Made by a program: the position numbers and the translations under genes
Notes under the pieces: model-generated
Told to the model about the DNA's origin: nothing
Databases searched by the model: none
Seen by the model: only the letters and a program-made list of their open reading frames with translations
Assembly: GCA_905373185.1 (NCBI GenBank)
Contig: CAJPSE010000017.1
Coordinates: forward strand, 1-14,760
DNA length: 14,760 nucleotides
Reading direction: 5' to 3'
Origin: an uncultured Fretibacterium sp.
Lineage (GTDB): Bacteria > Synergistota > Synergistia > Synergistales > Aminobacteriaceae
Shown: positions 6,851 to 14,760 of the stretch, in pieces
Position numbering within the stretch: position 1 is the first letter of the stretch
Layout: each line of letters starts with the position of its first letter

Positions 6851-8583
6851 TATTCCGCCTCGATATCAATGAAGTCGAATCGGGTCACATCGAACAGCCC
6901 CATATCCGTCAGCTTGATCTCCGGGATGACGGGCAGGGACATGAAGCACAGGGTCATGACGGGCTCGATGTCGGCATTTACCCCCAGCTCCTGGAGCGCC
7001 ACCCGATGGAGCCGGTTCAGCCTCCGGTCGACCCATTCGCCGCTCTGGTCGCTCATGATGCCGCCGATGGGCATCGGCATGTTCTCCAGGACCTTGCCGT
7101 CGAGCGCCAACACCACGCCGCCGTTTTGGTCCTTCAGCTGCTCCACGGCGAAGGCCATGTCGGCGTCGTTCGTCCCCACCACGATGATGTTGTGGGAGTC
7201 GTGGGCTATGGACAGCGCTACGGCCCCCCGCTTGATGCCGTAGCCCTCCAGAAGGGCGAGCGCGACGTTTCCCGTATTCTTATGGCGCTCCACCACCGCC
7301 ATCTTGACGATGTCCTGTTTGGGGTCGTAGACGAAATCACCGTCCGCGCTCAGCGTCACATCGGCCACCTTCTTCCGGGTGACCACGCTGCCGGGGATGA
7401 TGCCGATGACGTTGACCCGCCTGGAGGAGAGGTGCATCTTCAACCTTTTCTCCGAGAAGTCCTTCAGGCGTATGCTCCCGGAGACCGAAGCTATGCTGTG
7501 ACGCTTGATGGGGGGAAGGTACTTACCCTCCCGCGCGACCTCGACCCCGCCGATGAGGACCCGGCGCACCTTGAAATGGGACAGGTCGTCCAGCAGCACG
7601 ATATCGGCGCGCAGTCCGGGCGCGATGGCTCCCCGGTCGTACAGGCGGTAGCATTCGGCGGCGTTCAGGGTCGCCATGCGGATGGCGGTGATCGTGTCCA
7701 ACCCCTCCTCCAGACAGATGCGCAGGTGGTCGTCCAGGTGCCCCAGCTCCAGGATGGTCTTGGGCTGGCGGTCGTCGCTGCAGAGCAGGCACCGCCGGCT
7801 GTTCTCGGGGGTGACGCCCTTGATGAGGTTGCGCAGGTCGTGGCACGCCGATCCCTGGCGCAGCAGGATGTAGATCCCCCGGGCGATGCGGTCCCTCAGC
7901 TCCTCGACCGTGCCGCATTCGTGGTCCGTGTGAATTTGGGCTGCCGCATAGGCGTTGAGCTCGAGGTCCTTTATGGCGGGGCTGTGGCCGTCTATGAGCT
8001 TTCCGGCCGATTTTGCGGCGAGCAATTTGTCCAGGATGCCGTCGGCGGCGGAGACGACCCCCGGATAATCCATGAATTCCCCAAGGCCGAGAATACGGTC
8101 GTCGGTCAGCGGTTTCTCCATCGCCGCCGCGTCGATGACGGCCCCCGCGTGCTCGAACGGGGTGGCCGGTACGCAGGAGGGCAGCATGTACTTGATGTCC
8201 AGGCTCGTTCCCTCGGATGCGTCCAGCATGTAGTCCAGCCCAGCGAGCCCGCAGACGTTCACGATCTCGTGGGGGTCCGCGATGATCGTGGTGGCGCCGT
8301 GAGGGACCAGCAGGCGCCCTATCTCCTCCGGGCTGACGTAGGAGGACTCGATGTGGATGTGGCTGTCGATGAACCCCGGAGCCGCGTACAGCCCCGTTCC
8401 GTCGATCTCCTCGTTTCCCCGGTAGCTCCCCACGCCGGCGATGATCCCCCCGCAGACGGCTATGTCCCCCTCGGAGACGGCGCCGCTGTAGACGTCGACC
8501 ACCTTGCAGCCCCTGATGACCAGGTCCGGGGGGACGCGCCCCGCGGCCGTGTCGATCAGCCTTTTGAGTTCCGCTTTATCCAT
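6850..8583 (-). CDS. ade: Adenine deaminase
   Basis: Amidohydrolase-superfamily enzyme converting adenine to hypoxanthine and ammonia in purine salvage, cytoplasmic. Its 577 residues match the usual size of bacterial Ade/AdeC (about 580). Visible family features are the PGFIDSHIHIESS metal strand (70-81; H75, H77), the ATTIIADPHEIVNVCG block (97-112), GLGEFMDYPGV, LIDGHSPA and HTDHE in the catalytic barrel, and NAAECYRLYDRGAIAPGLRAD before the C-terminal adenine-deaminase-specific domain. ATG at 8581-8583 is preceded by GGGAGGTG (8589-8596, minus). Only 67 nt separate it from the upstream diguanylate cyclase stop (8651), so co-transcription is possible but not required; the gap holds a small GCCCC-TC-GGGGC hairpin (8605-8616). 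No damage visible. Confidence 0.95.
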   Translation of the reverse strand: MDKAELKRLIDTAAGRVPPDLVIRGCKVVDVYSGAVSEGDIAVCGGIIAGVGSYRGNEEIDGTGLYAAPGFIDSHIHIESSYVSPEEIGRLLVPHGATTIIADPHEIVNVCGLAGLDYMLDASEGTSLDIKYMLPSCVPATPFEHAGAVIDAAAMEKPLTDDRILGLGEFMDYPGVVSAADGILDKLLAAKSAGKLIDGHSPAIKDLELNAYAAAQIHTDHECGTVEELRDRIARGIYILLRQGSACHDLRNLIKGVTPENSRRCLLCSDDRQPKTILELGHLDDHLRICLEEGLDTITAIRMATLNAAECYRLYDRGAIAPGLRADIVLLDDLSHFKVRRVLIGGVEVAREGKYLPPIKRHSIASVSGSIRLKDFSEKRLKMHLSSRRVNVIGIIPGSVVTRKKVADVTLSADGDFVYDPKQDIVKMAVVERHKNTGNVALALLEGYGIKRGAVALSIAHDSHNIIVVGTNDADMAFAVEQLKDQNGGVVLALDGKVLENMPMPIGGIMSDQSGEWVDRRLNRLHRVALQELGVNADIEPVMTLCFMSLPVIPEIKLTDMGLFDVTRFDFIDIEAE

Positions 8584-8650
8584 GACGGCACCTCCCGTTT
8601 ATTTGCCCCTCGGGGCCAAAGATGGTAGGTCAAAGTTTGGAGCCTGCAAG

Positions 8651-10081
8651 TCAATCCCGATGTTTGCTGTCCCGATCCGCGATCACCGGACGGAAATCGT
8701 GGGTCATCTCCACAACCTTGAAGCCGTTCTTCGAACTCTCCTTCACCTCGTACATGGCGCCGTCCGCCACATAGAGGTAGTCGTTCAGCTTCTTGTGCTG
8801 CACCGGAACGCCGTAGCAGTATCCCTGCGAGACCGTCACGATGTCCGACACCTGAGAATGGGCATGAGGAACGTGCTTTTCGAGGAGCTTGTCCTTTATT
8901 CCCTGGGCGATCGCCTCTATTTCCTCATGCCCGAGCCCGCAGGCGATGACGATGAACTCGTCGCCGCCGAAGCGGGCGCAGAAGGTGCCGTATTCCCTCT
9001 CTATCTCCTTTAGGATGTCGGCCAGCATGACGATGCAGTCATCGCCGGCTTGATGGCCGTAGTTGTCGTTGAAGGGTTTGAAGAAGTCGATGTCCAGGAT
9101 CCCCACCGCCAGAGGCCTGCCGTTTTGATAGCAGTCCTCGAAGGCCCCCTCGAAATAGCGGTTCAGGCCGAACCGGTTCGATACCCCCGTAAGCTGGTCT
9201 ATCTCGGATTTTTGGCGCAGGGCCTCCTTTTCCCTGAAGGAATCGACCATGAGGTTGATTCCCGTGACCAGGAGCCCCATCTCGTCCTCCGTATGGGACG
9301 CGAGCGGTTCTTCGGGAAGGTCGCCCTCTTCGATGTGCTTGAGATGAATTACAATTTTTCGGATGGTGGAGATCCAGCGATTGACGATCAGGAACAGGAC
9401 GCCTCCCAGAAGAAGAATCGCTGCGACGATACCCGCCGACATCGCATGAACGACATCTCCGGCCTGCTTCCGCAACTCGGAGATGTTGCGCCCGACGACG
9501 ATGACGCCGACGACGTTTCCGTCCGTGTCCTTCAGCGCGTTGTACCGGCAGTAGATCATGCCCCCGGCGACGTTGGCCTCGCCCTCGTAGAATCCCTTTG
9601 CGTCGATGACGTCCGCTACCTGCTTGTCGATATAAGTCCCGACGATGGATTTGCCGTAGGGGTCCTTCGTGCTTCCGGCAACGCGCAGGAAATGCCCCTG
9701 CCGGTAGCCCTTCTGCGTCGGCGTGTCCTCCACGCGGCCGAGTCCCTCGTCGCCGCACTTGATGAACACGTAGGAGAACGTCCCCGTCTTGCGCTCGTGA
9801 TCCAGAAACGGCTCGACGTTTGCATTTTTCACCGTGCCGTCGCCGATCAGGGTATGGCCCCTATAGATGGCGTTGTCCCGGACGTTCCAGTCCCCGCTGC
9901 CGATCAGGTCCTCGATGTAGTTGATGTCCGCGTTCAGCCTGTTCGCGATCAGGGACTCCTCCATCTGCATGACGTCGTCCCGCATGATTCCATAGATCGA
10001 CGTGATCATGGTCAGGGCGAAGATGCCGAGAAGAATGCCGAATTTGAAACGAATGCTCTTATGCAGAGTTTTTATAGGCAT
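8651..10081 (-). CDS. Membrane diguanylate cyclase: Cache sensor, HAMP, GGDEF
   Basis: 476-residue signalling protein expected to make cyclic di-GMP from two GTP in response to a periplasmic ligand. Order: TM helix (about 12-31), extracytoplasmic single-Cache-like domain (about 38-205, with YIEDLIGSGDW and DGNVVGVIVVGRNI), second TM helix (about 208-232), HAMP (about 233-285), GGDEF domain (about 290-460). Active-site features are present: DQLTGVSNR (295-303), ILDIDFFKPFNDNYGHQAGD (328-347) and a canonical FGGDEF (371-376). The product-inhibition RxxD usually five residues before GGDEF is absent. ATG 10079-10081 with AGAGGAG upstream is preferred; the frame extends to a GTG at 10118-10120 with a weaker ribosome site (489 residues). 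It follows dnaG on the same strand after 88 nt. Confidence 0.88.
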   Translation of the reverse strand: MPIKTLHKSIRFKFGILLGIFALTMITSIYGIMRDDVMQMEESLIANRLNADINYIEDLIGSGDWNVRDNAIYRGHTLIGDGTVKNANVEPFLDHERKTGTFSYVFIKCGDEGLGRVEDTPTQKGYRQGHFLRVAGSTKDPYGKSIVGTYIDKQVADVIDAKGFYEGEANVAGGMIYCRYNALKDTDGNVVGVIVVGRNISELRKQAGDVVHAMSAGIVAAILLLGGVLFLIVNRWISTIRKIVIHLKHIEEGDLPEEPLASHTEDEMGLLVTGINLMVDSFREKEALRQKSEIDQLTGVSNRFGLNRYFEGAFEDCYQNGRPLAVGILDIDFFKPFNDNYGHQAGDDCIVMLADILKEIEREYGTFCARFGGDEFIVIACGLGHEEIEAIAQGIKDKLLEKHVPHAHSQVSDIVTVSQGYCYGVPVQHKKLNDYLYVADGAMYEVKESSKNGFKVVEMTHDFRPVIADRDSKHRD

Positions 10082-10169
10082 TGGATGTTCAGACTCCTCT
10101 TTGTCCGGACTCTCTGACACGTGCCCGAACCTTACCGAAATCGAACGTGTTCCACGGCGCCGACGGTGC

Positions 10170-11906
10170 TCACCGCCTGCGTTTCAGCTCCGCGGCCAGG
10201 CGCTGCATCTCGGCCATCTCCTCCAGGGACGCCACGCGGCGCTTCATTTTCGCGTCCAGGAGACGCAGGCGCGCCTCGTCCCGCCGCCGCAGCAGGCCCG
10301 CGAGAACGAGGTCCCAGAGGTCGGCGTCGGCGTGCTCCAGCTCGTCGCAGAAGGCGTCCCCCTGGGCGATGAGCGCCGGGGGAAAACGGTCGCCAATGGC
10401 GAGCCACCGGGCCTCCAGCGAGGCGGGGGACTCCATGAGCACCGCCAGGACGACCTCCTTGACCCGGTCGTCGGAGAGGAGCGCAAGCAGGTCCTCCGGC
10501 CGATGTCTGCGGCGGCAATCCTCCCTGCGCCACAGGAGCGAGCAGAGCGCGGCCTCCAGGGGGTCGAGCTCGGGAGGCCGTGGGGCACGGACGTTCCCGC
10601 CAGGTGGACCCTCCGCGGGGGCCTCCCTCCTGTCCGCCCCACGCCCACGCCGAAACGCCTCCAGCTCGCGCCAGAACTCGTGCGGATAGAGGCCCAATGC
10701 GCCCGCCAGCTGGGGAACGCTGGGGGCGAGCGCCGAGGGCTGGAGCTGGGCCAGCCCCCCGAACAGGGACTCCACCCCGCTGCGCCGGGTCTCGGGCCTG
10801 TCCAGCAGCGGCTGCACCGCAGCCAGGTGCTGGAGTACCAGGGGCCGGGCCTTTTCGAGGGCCTCCTCGAAGAGCTCCCCGCCTCTGGGGGAGGAGAGCA
10901 GCTCGTCCGGGTCCTTGCCGGACGGGATTGTGATCACTTGGACGTCCAGCCCCAGCCCCTGCAGGACGTACATGCCCCTCAGGGTCGCCTCCTGGCCGGC
11001 CGTGTCGCTGTCGTAGCAGATGTAGCAGCGGTCTCCGAAGCGTTTCAGAAGCCGCGCCTGTTCCTCCGTCAGGGAGGTGCCCAACGAGGCGACGGCCTCG
11101 GCATAGCCGTTCAGGTGGAGCCGAAGGGCGTCCATGTATCCCTCCACGAGGATGGAGCGTCCCCGTTCCCGGATGGCGCCCCGGGCCTCGTGGAGCAGGT
11201 AGAGGTTCCGTCGCTTGCTGTAGATAGCCCCTTCCGGGCTGTTGATGTACTTTGCCCCCTCGCCGTCCACGAGCCTGCCGCCGAAGGCGATCACGCGGCC
11301 TGCGACGTCGCGTATGGGAAAGGTCAGACGCCCCCGGAAACGGTCGTAGACCCCGCCGCGCTGGCTTTCCAGGACGAGCCCCGCGTCGAGCGCCTCGCGG
11401 TCCGTCACGCCCGCATCCCTCAGATGTCGGGACAACGAGTCCCAGGAATTGGCACTCCACCCCAGGCCGAACCGCGCGGCGTCATCCATGGAGAGACTGC
11501 GGCGGGCCAGGTAGGCCCTTGCCGCCGCGCCCTCGGGGGCGGCCAGAAGGGTGCTGAAGAACTTCCCCGCCAGCTCCAGGACCTCGTACAGGTTGCCGGA
11601 GGTCCTCCGCCTGGGCTCGGAACGGGTCAGCACGACACCGGCACGGCCGGCCAGGAGCTCCAGGGCCTGGCGGAAGTCCAGCCCCTCCGTCTCCATGACG
11701 AAGGTGAAGACGTCCCCACCGCGTCCGCATCCGAAACAGTGGTAGTTCTGGCGCTCTTGAGAGACGTGGAAGGACGGGGTCTTCTCGTCGTGGAAAGGAC
11801 AGAGCCCCAGATAACCTCGGCCCGCCCGGTGGAGCCTCACCCGGTCGCCGATGACCTCCAGGATATCCAGCCTTTCCTTGACCCGTCTGACGTCGTCATT
11901 CTGCAC
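10170..11906 (-). CDS. dnaG: DNA primase
   Basis: Synthesises RNA primers at the replication fork with the replicative helicase. Its 578 residues are close to the usual length of about 600. Domains: CHC2 zinc-binding domain (C36, H39, C57, C60, within GLCPFHDEKTPSF and NYHCFGCGRGGD), catalytic core with DRFRGRLTFPI (188-198) and FGGR, and a TOPRIM domain with SILVEGYMDA (251-260, E255) and CYDSDTAGQEA (297-307, D299/D301). A variable Arg/Pro-rich linker near 410-440 precedes the C-terminal helicase-binding region (about 440-578). The start is GTG at 11904-11906, with AAGGAG (11918-11923, minus) 11 nt upstream, and agrees with the normal primase N-terminus. No rpoD follows within the window; a GGDEF gene does, so the classical dnaG-rpoD order is not seen here. 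Confidence 0.97.
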   Translation of the reverse strand: MQNDDVRRVKERLDILEVIGDRVRLHRAGRGYLGLCPFHDEKTPSFHVSQERQNYHCFGCGRGGDVFTFVMETEGLDFRQALELLAGRAGVVLTRSEPRRRTSGNLYEVLELAGKFFSTLLAAPEGAAARAYLARRSLSMDDAARFGLGWSANSWDSLSRHLRDAGVTDREALDAGLVLESQRGGVYDRFRGRLTFPIRDVAGRVIAFGGRLVDGEGAKYINSPEGAIYSKRRNLYLLHEARGAIRERGRSILVEGYMDALRLHLNGYAEAVASLGTSLTEEQARLLKRFGDRCYICYDSDTAGQEATLRGMYVLQGLGLDVQVITIPSGKDPDELLSSPRGGELFEEALEKARPLVLQHLAAVQPLLDRPETRRSGVESLFGGLAQLQPSALAPSVPQLAGALGLYPHEFWRELEAFRRGRGADRREAPAEGPPGGNVRAPRPPELDPLEAALCSLLWRREDCRRRHRPEDLLALLSDDRVKEVVLAVLMESPASLEARWLAIGDRFPPALIAQGDAFCDELEHADADLWDLVLAGLLRRRDEARLRLLDAKMKRRVASLEEMAEMQRLAAELKRRR

Positions 11907-11934
11907 GCTGCACTGAGCTCCTTGTTAAAATTCG

Positions 11935-11962
11935 ATAGAAACTTGATATAGAAACTTGATAT
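11935..11962. repeat. Tandem 13-bp repeat upstream of dnaG
   Basis: ATAGAAACTTGAT occurs twice head to tail (11935-11947, 11948-11960) about 30-55 nt upstream of the dnaG start. The internal 10-mer AACTTGATAT (11940-11949, 11953-11962) also occurs once upstream of hppA at 14475-14484. It may be a protein-binding or promoter element; no clear -35/-10 pair can be set around it. Confidence 0.5.
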
Positions 11963-11972
11963 CGACAGCAAC

Positions 11973-11999
11973 AAAAAAGGGAGGGCCCAGGGCCCTCCC
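11973..11999 (-). terminator. Intrinsic terminator of hppA
   Basis: Perfect inverted repeat GGGAGGGCCC-A-GGGCCCTCCC (11979-11999, 10+1+10) with six A's on the plus strand at 11973-11978, hence TTTTTT after the stem on the minus strand. It sits downstream of hppA and upstream of dnaG, insulating the primase gene. Confidence 0.85.
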
Positions 12000-12193
12000 G
12001 CATTATAACGCTTTATCGGCCAATTCACGTCCGCCGATTGCCTGTTTTACTGAATCGTCGCATGTTTTGCCTCGAGTCGACTGCTTCGCCGAACGGCGGC
12101 AACCGATAAAGCACCGCTTTTGGGGCACAGCCCGCTACGCTTCACTGGTTTTTTGCTTATGTGCCGCCGTTTGACATAAGCGAACGACACCGC
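12000..12193. other. Repeat-rich spacer between hppA and its terminator
   Basis: No gene found. It holds a 10-bp inverted repeat GCTTTATCGG/CCGATAAAGC (12010-12019, 12103-12112) enclosing 83 nt and a small AAAGC-ACC-GCTTT hairpin (12108-12120). A third structure is GCTTATGT/ACATAAGC (12155-12162, 12174-12181), extendable on the plus strand by T/G, T/A and T/A pairs. T-runs are on the plus side of the last hairpin, so it is not a terminator for hppA. The pattern suggests a remnant of a small intergenic repeat. Confidence 0.4.
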
Positions 12194-14254
12194 TTACCTG
12201 AACAGCGGCGCCAGCACCAGCGCGACCACCGTCATCAGCTTGATGAGGATGTTGAGGCTCGGGCCGGCGGTGTCCTTGAAGGGGTCGCCCACCGTGTCGC
12301 CGACGACCGCCGCGGCATGGTTGGCCGACCCCTTGCCGCCGTGGTTGCCCTCCTCGATGAACTTCTTCGCGTTGTCCCACGCGCCGCCCGAGTTAGCCAT
12401 GAAGAGCGCCATCATGACGCCCGTCACAATGGCCCCGCCCAGAAGGCCGCCCAGCGCTTCCTTGCCCAGGATCACGCCGACGACGACGGGGGAGAGCACG
12501 GCCAGAAGGCCGGGGATGACCATCTCGATGAGTGCGGCGTGGGTGGAGATGGCCACGCACTTCTCGTACTCTGGCTTGCCGGTCCCCTCCATGATCCCCG
12601 CGATGTCGCGGAACTGGCGGCGGACCTCCTCGATCATCGCCTGGGCCGCACGGCTCACGGCCTCGATGGAGAGCGAGCAGAACAGGAAGGGCAGCATGCC
12701 ACCCAGCAGCAGGCCGACGATGACCTTGGGATTCATGATGTCGATGGCCTCGATCCGCGCTGCCTGAGAGTAGGCGACGAAGAGCGCCAAGGCGGTGAGG
12801 GCGGCGGAGCCGATGGCCAGGCCCTTACCCATGGCGGCGGTGGTGTTCCCGATGGCGTCCAGCTTGTCGGTGATCTTGCGCACCTCGCCCGGGAGCTCGC
12901 TCATCTCGGCGATGCCGCCCGCGTTGTCGGAGATAGGCCCGTAGGCGTCGACGCTCAGGGCGATGCCCGTGATGGAGAGCATGCCGACCGCAGCGCAGGC
13001 TACGCCGAACATACCCGCCAGGGAGTAGCTGATCAGGGTGGAGAGGCAGATCAGGAGGACGGGGATGCCGACCGACTGCATCCCCAGGGAGAGCCCGGAG
13101 AGGATGACGGTCGCCGGGCCCGTCGCGGAGGAGGCTGCGACGGTCTTGACGAAGCGGTAGTCGCCCGAGGTGTAGACCTCCGTAACGTAGCCGATCAGAA
13201 CGCCAGCCAGGACGCCGGAGGTCACGGACAGGAAGACGTGCATCGACTTGGACCAAAAGAAGAGGATGCTCAGGATGAAGGTCCCGGCGATCATCATGGC
13301 GCCGGCCGTGAAGGTCCCGGCCCTCAGGGCAAAGGCCGCGTCGCCGCCGTCAATGCGCTCCATGACCTTGTCCATTCCTGGAATCCTGCGAACGATGCCC
13401 ACAATGCACTCGGCGTAGGGGGCCTTCTTGGAGATCATCATGCAACCGACGATGGAGGCCACGATGCCCCATGCCGACAGGAAGAGCGGGAATCCGACGC
13501 CCCAGAGCCCCAGGGCCCTGTCGCCCTCCGTGAAGGAGAAGGCGAGGCCGATGGCCATGGCCGCAAGGATCGAATTGACGTAGGACTCGAAGAGATCCGC
13601 ACCCATGCCGGCGATGTCACCCACATTGTCGCCTACGTTGTCCGCGATGACCGCCGGGTTGCGGGGGTCGTCCTCGGGAATTCCGGCCTCGACCTTACCC
13701 ACCAGGTCGGCACCTACGTCCGCGGCCTTGGTGTAGATGCCGCCGCCCACGCGGGCGAAGAGCGCGATGCTGCTGGCGCCCATGCCGAAGGCCGTCAGCG
13801 TCTCGACGCTGAGGAAGGTGTAAGAGACGGCAAGGCCCACGAGCCCCAGCCCCACGACGACCATGCCCACGATGCTGCCTCCGGAGAACGCCGTCTCGAG
13901 GGCGGAACCCGCGTCCTTCGTCGCTGCGAAGGTCGTACGCCCGTTCGCGTTGGTCGCGACGTACATCCCGATATACCCGGCTGCAGCGCTGCAGAACGCA
14001 CCCAGCACGAAGGCGAAGGCCGACCCGAACCCGAGCATCCACCACAGCAGCAGGGCGACGACGCCAACGAAAGGCGCCAGCCAGGTGTACTCCTTCTTGA
14101 GAAACGCCATGGCCCCCCTGTGAATGATTGTCGAGAGCTCGACGATCCGGTCGTTCTCGATCTTTCCCTCACGAAGCTTCTGAAACACCATCCACGCATA
14201 GCCGCCTGCTACGACGCCAAAAACAAGGGTAACGAACACAAGAATCAGCCACAC
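12194..14254 (-). CDS. hppA: Membrane-bound ion-translocating pyrophosphatase, K+-dependent type
   Basis: Integral membrane pump coupling pyrophosphate hydrolysis to Na+ and/or H+ export. 686 residues, about 16 membrane helices, the usual family size. Substrate-site blocks are intact: [11 protein letters not shown] (179-189), [19 protein letters not shown] (195-213), [18 protein letters not shown] (434-451) and [17 protein letters not shown] near the C-terminus. [10 protein letters not shown] (469-478) has Ala and Gly at the two positions that are Lys and Thr in K+-independent enzymes, so this is the K+-dependent class. The glutamate in DLFES (220-224) sits as in Na+-pumping Thermotoga-type enzymes, so Na+ transport is likely but not proven. 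GTG 14252-14254 is chosen because AGGGGAGG-type Shine-Dalgarno (14263-14270) lies 8 nt upstream; the in-frame ATG 14272 and TTG 14302 would overlap or precede it. Confidence 0.95.
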   Translation of the reverse strand: MWLILVFVTLVFGVVAGGYAWMVFQKLREGKIENDRIVELSTIIHRGAMAFLKKEYTWLAPFVGVVALLLWWMLGFGSAFAFVLGAFCSAAAGYIGMYVATNANGRTTFAATKDAGSALETAFSGGSIVGMVVVGLGLVGLAVSYTFLSVETLTAFGMGASSIALFARVGGGIYTKAADVGADLVGKVEAGIPEDDPRNPAVIADNVGDNVGDIAGMGADLFESYVNSILAAMAIGLAFSFTEGDRALGLWGVGFPLFLSAWGIVASIVGCMMISKKAPYAECIVGIVRRIPGMDKVMERIDGGDAAFALRAGTFTAGAMMIAGTFILSILFFWSKSMHVFLSVTSGVLAGVLIGYVTEVYTSGDYRFVKTVAASSATGPATVILSGLSLGMQSVGIPVLLICLSTLISYSLAGMFGVACAAVGMLSITGIALSVDAYGPISDNAGGIAEMSELPGEVRKITDKLDAIGNTTAAMGKGLAIGSAALTALALFVAYSQAARIEAIDIMNPKVIVGLLLGGMLPFLFCSLSIEAVSRAAQAMIEEVRRQFRDIAGIMEGTGKPEYEKCVAISTHAALIEMVIPGLLAVLSPVVVGVILGKEALGGLLGGAIVTGVMMALFMANSGGAWDNAKKFIEEGNHGGKGSANHAAAVVGDTVGDPFKDTAGPSLNILIKLMTVVALVLAPLFR

Positions 14255-14493
14255 AGTGCAAGACCTCCCCATAATCACATTAAAGGTAGATGACGGCTCC
14301 AAACCTCCAAAAGCGGAAAAAACCGCACAAAAACCCTTCCGGCCCGAAGGGGTTCCGCTCGGCTCGTCCTTTTGCGAAGCTTGAAATTCCGCCCTGATTA
14401 TAGCCTATAAAACGGGATTATGCGGGGAAGACGCGATAGAACTTCCATTACGGTTTATTATACGGGTTCGCTCTAACTTGATATGAATTTCCA

Positions 14494-14564
14494 TGAATAT
14501 CATAAGGGGCGAATAAAGTAAAAACCCCTGATAAATCAGGGGTTTTGTGCCTCTATGATATTCA
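14494..14564. repeat. 11-bp inverted repeat flanking the tRNA terminator
   Basis: TGAATATCATA (14494-14504) and TATGATATTCA (14554-14564) are perfect complements placed around the terminator hairpin at 14521-14546, leaving about 16 and 7 nt on either side. They could close an extended stem or be an incidental feature of AT-rich sequence. Confidence 0.4.
14516..14546 (-). terminator. Intrinsic terminator of tRNA-Ala
   Basis: Inverted repeat AAAACCCCTGAT/ATCAGGGGTTTT (14521-14532, 14535-14546) with a 2-nt spacer as written (realistically a 4-6 nt loop). On the minus strand it is followed by TTTTTACTTTATT. It lies 32 nt past the tRNA 3' end. Confidence 0.85.
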
Positions 14565-14578
14565 GTGAATTGTTCTTA

Positions 14579-14654
<76 letters not shown>

Positions 14655-14672
14655 ATTCTCACAACGAGCAGT

Positions 14673-14701
14673 ATTTTATATGCCGGACTCGATCTTGTCA
14701 A
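14673..14701 (-). promoter_or_regulatory. Near-consensus sigma-70 promoter of tRNA-Ala
   Basis: On the minus strand a perfect -35 TTGACA (14696-14701) and -10 TAAAAT (14673-14678) are separated by exactly 17 bp. Initiation would fall near 14666, about 12 nt before the mature tRNA 5' end, leaving a very short leader. Confidence 0.88.
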
Positions 14702-14760
14702 TAAAAAACGTACCCCCTGTCGTTGTTCAGTGATAAAGTCACCCTATAAGTAGTCAGAGA

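Larger units (their letters stand above)
14255..14578. other. Upstream region of hppA, about 320 bases, no gene
   Basis: AT-rich spacer between tRNA-Ala and hppA. On the minus strand two perfect TATAAT hexamers occur (14457-14462 and 14397-14402), either of which could be the hppA -10; neither has a good -35 at 16-18 bp. It also holds the AACTTGATAT motif shared with the dnaG leader (14475-14484), an 11-bp inverted repeat around the tRNA terminator, and the hppA ribosome binding site at 14263-14270. No open frame worth calling. Confidence 0.5.

Noticed and set aside
8605..8616. GCCCC-TC-GGGGC hairpin between the GGDEF gene and ade as a terminator
   Set aside because: Only a 5-bp stem with a 2-nt loop and no T-tract on the minus strand.
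6769..8628. Long plus-strand open frame (about 619 codons) opposite adenine deaminase
   Set aside because: Antisense shadow with no recognisable domains; the deaminase on the minus strand has all family motifs and a good ribosome binding site.
12161..14293. Long plus-strand open frame (about 710 codons) opposite hppA
   Set aside because: Composition is His/Asp/Gly/Arg-rich shadow sequence of a high-GC gene; the minus strand encodes an unmistakable pyrophosphatase.
14255..14302. TTG 14302 or ATG 14272 as the hppA start
   Set aside because: The ribosome binding site at 14263-14270 would lie inside the coding region for both; GTG 14254 is correctly spaced from it.

Overview
The window looks like a chromosomal stretch of a high-GC anaerobic bacterium. 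The protein sequences have the flavour of Synergistota (amino-acid-fermenting, Gram-negative-type anaerobes). That placement is an impression from several features together: an AbgA-type amidohydrolase and an isoaspartyl dipeptidase, an adenine deaminase, a K+-dependent membrane pyrophosphatase, and GC-driven long antisense ORFs. No 16S rRNA or other decisive marker is present. Most genes are ordinary housekeeping or catabolic genes, with one small accessory patch.

Layout. 1-589 (minus): start of an AbgA-like M20 aminoacylase, cut by the window edge. 590-921: AT-richer gap with an extended -10 promoter. 922-1446 (plus): small membrane protein with a bacterial PH (YdbS/bPH2-type) domain, ending at a strong 14-bp hairpin shared with the convergent gene. 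1583-2117 (minus): MerR/GyrI-type regulator broken by a frameshift and an apparent internal deletion, although its 19-bp-spacer MerR promoter/operator is still perfect. 2305-4061 (plus): two overlapping genes, an OLD/RecF-like AAA ATPase and a DUF4276 TOPRIM-like protein, which resemble a two-component anti-phage or anti-plasmid module. 4143-5336 (minus): isoaspartyl dipeptidase iadA. 5453-6679 (plus): exported coiled-coil protein of unknown function. 6680-6849: hairpin-bearing spacer bounded by a 13-bp direct repeat. 6850-8583 (minus): adenine deaminase. 8651-10081 (minus): Cache-HAMP-GGDEF diguanylate cyclase. 10170-11906 (minus): dnaG primase. 11907-12193: spacer with a terminator, tandem 13-mers and inverted repeats. 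12194-14254 (minus): hppA. 14579-14654 (minus): tRNA-Ala(GGC) with a near-consensus promoter and a downstream terminator.

How the genes fit together. AbgA-like hydrolase, IadA and adenine deaminase fit a scavenging, peptide/amide/purine-using lifestyle, and HppA would recover energy from pyrophosphate. DnaG is core replication. The candidate novelty is the ATPase/TOPRIM pair lying divergently beside a decayed MerR gene whose operator survives. The interpretation of that pair as defence is inference.
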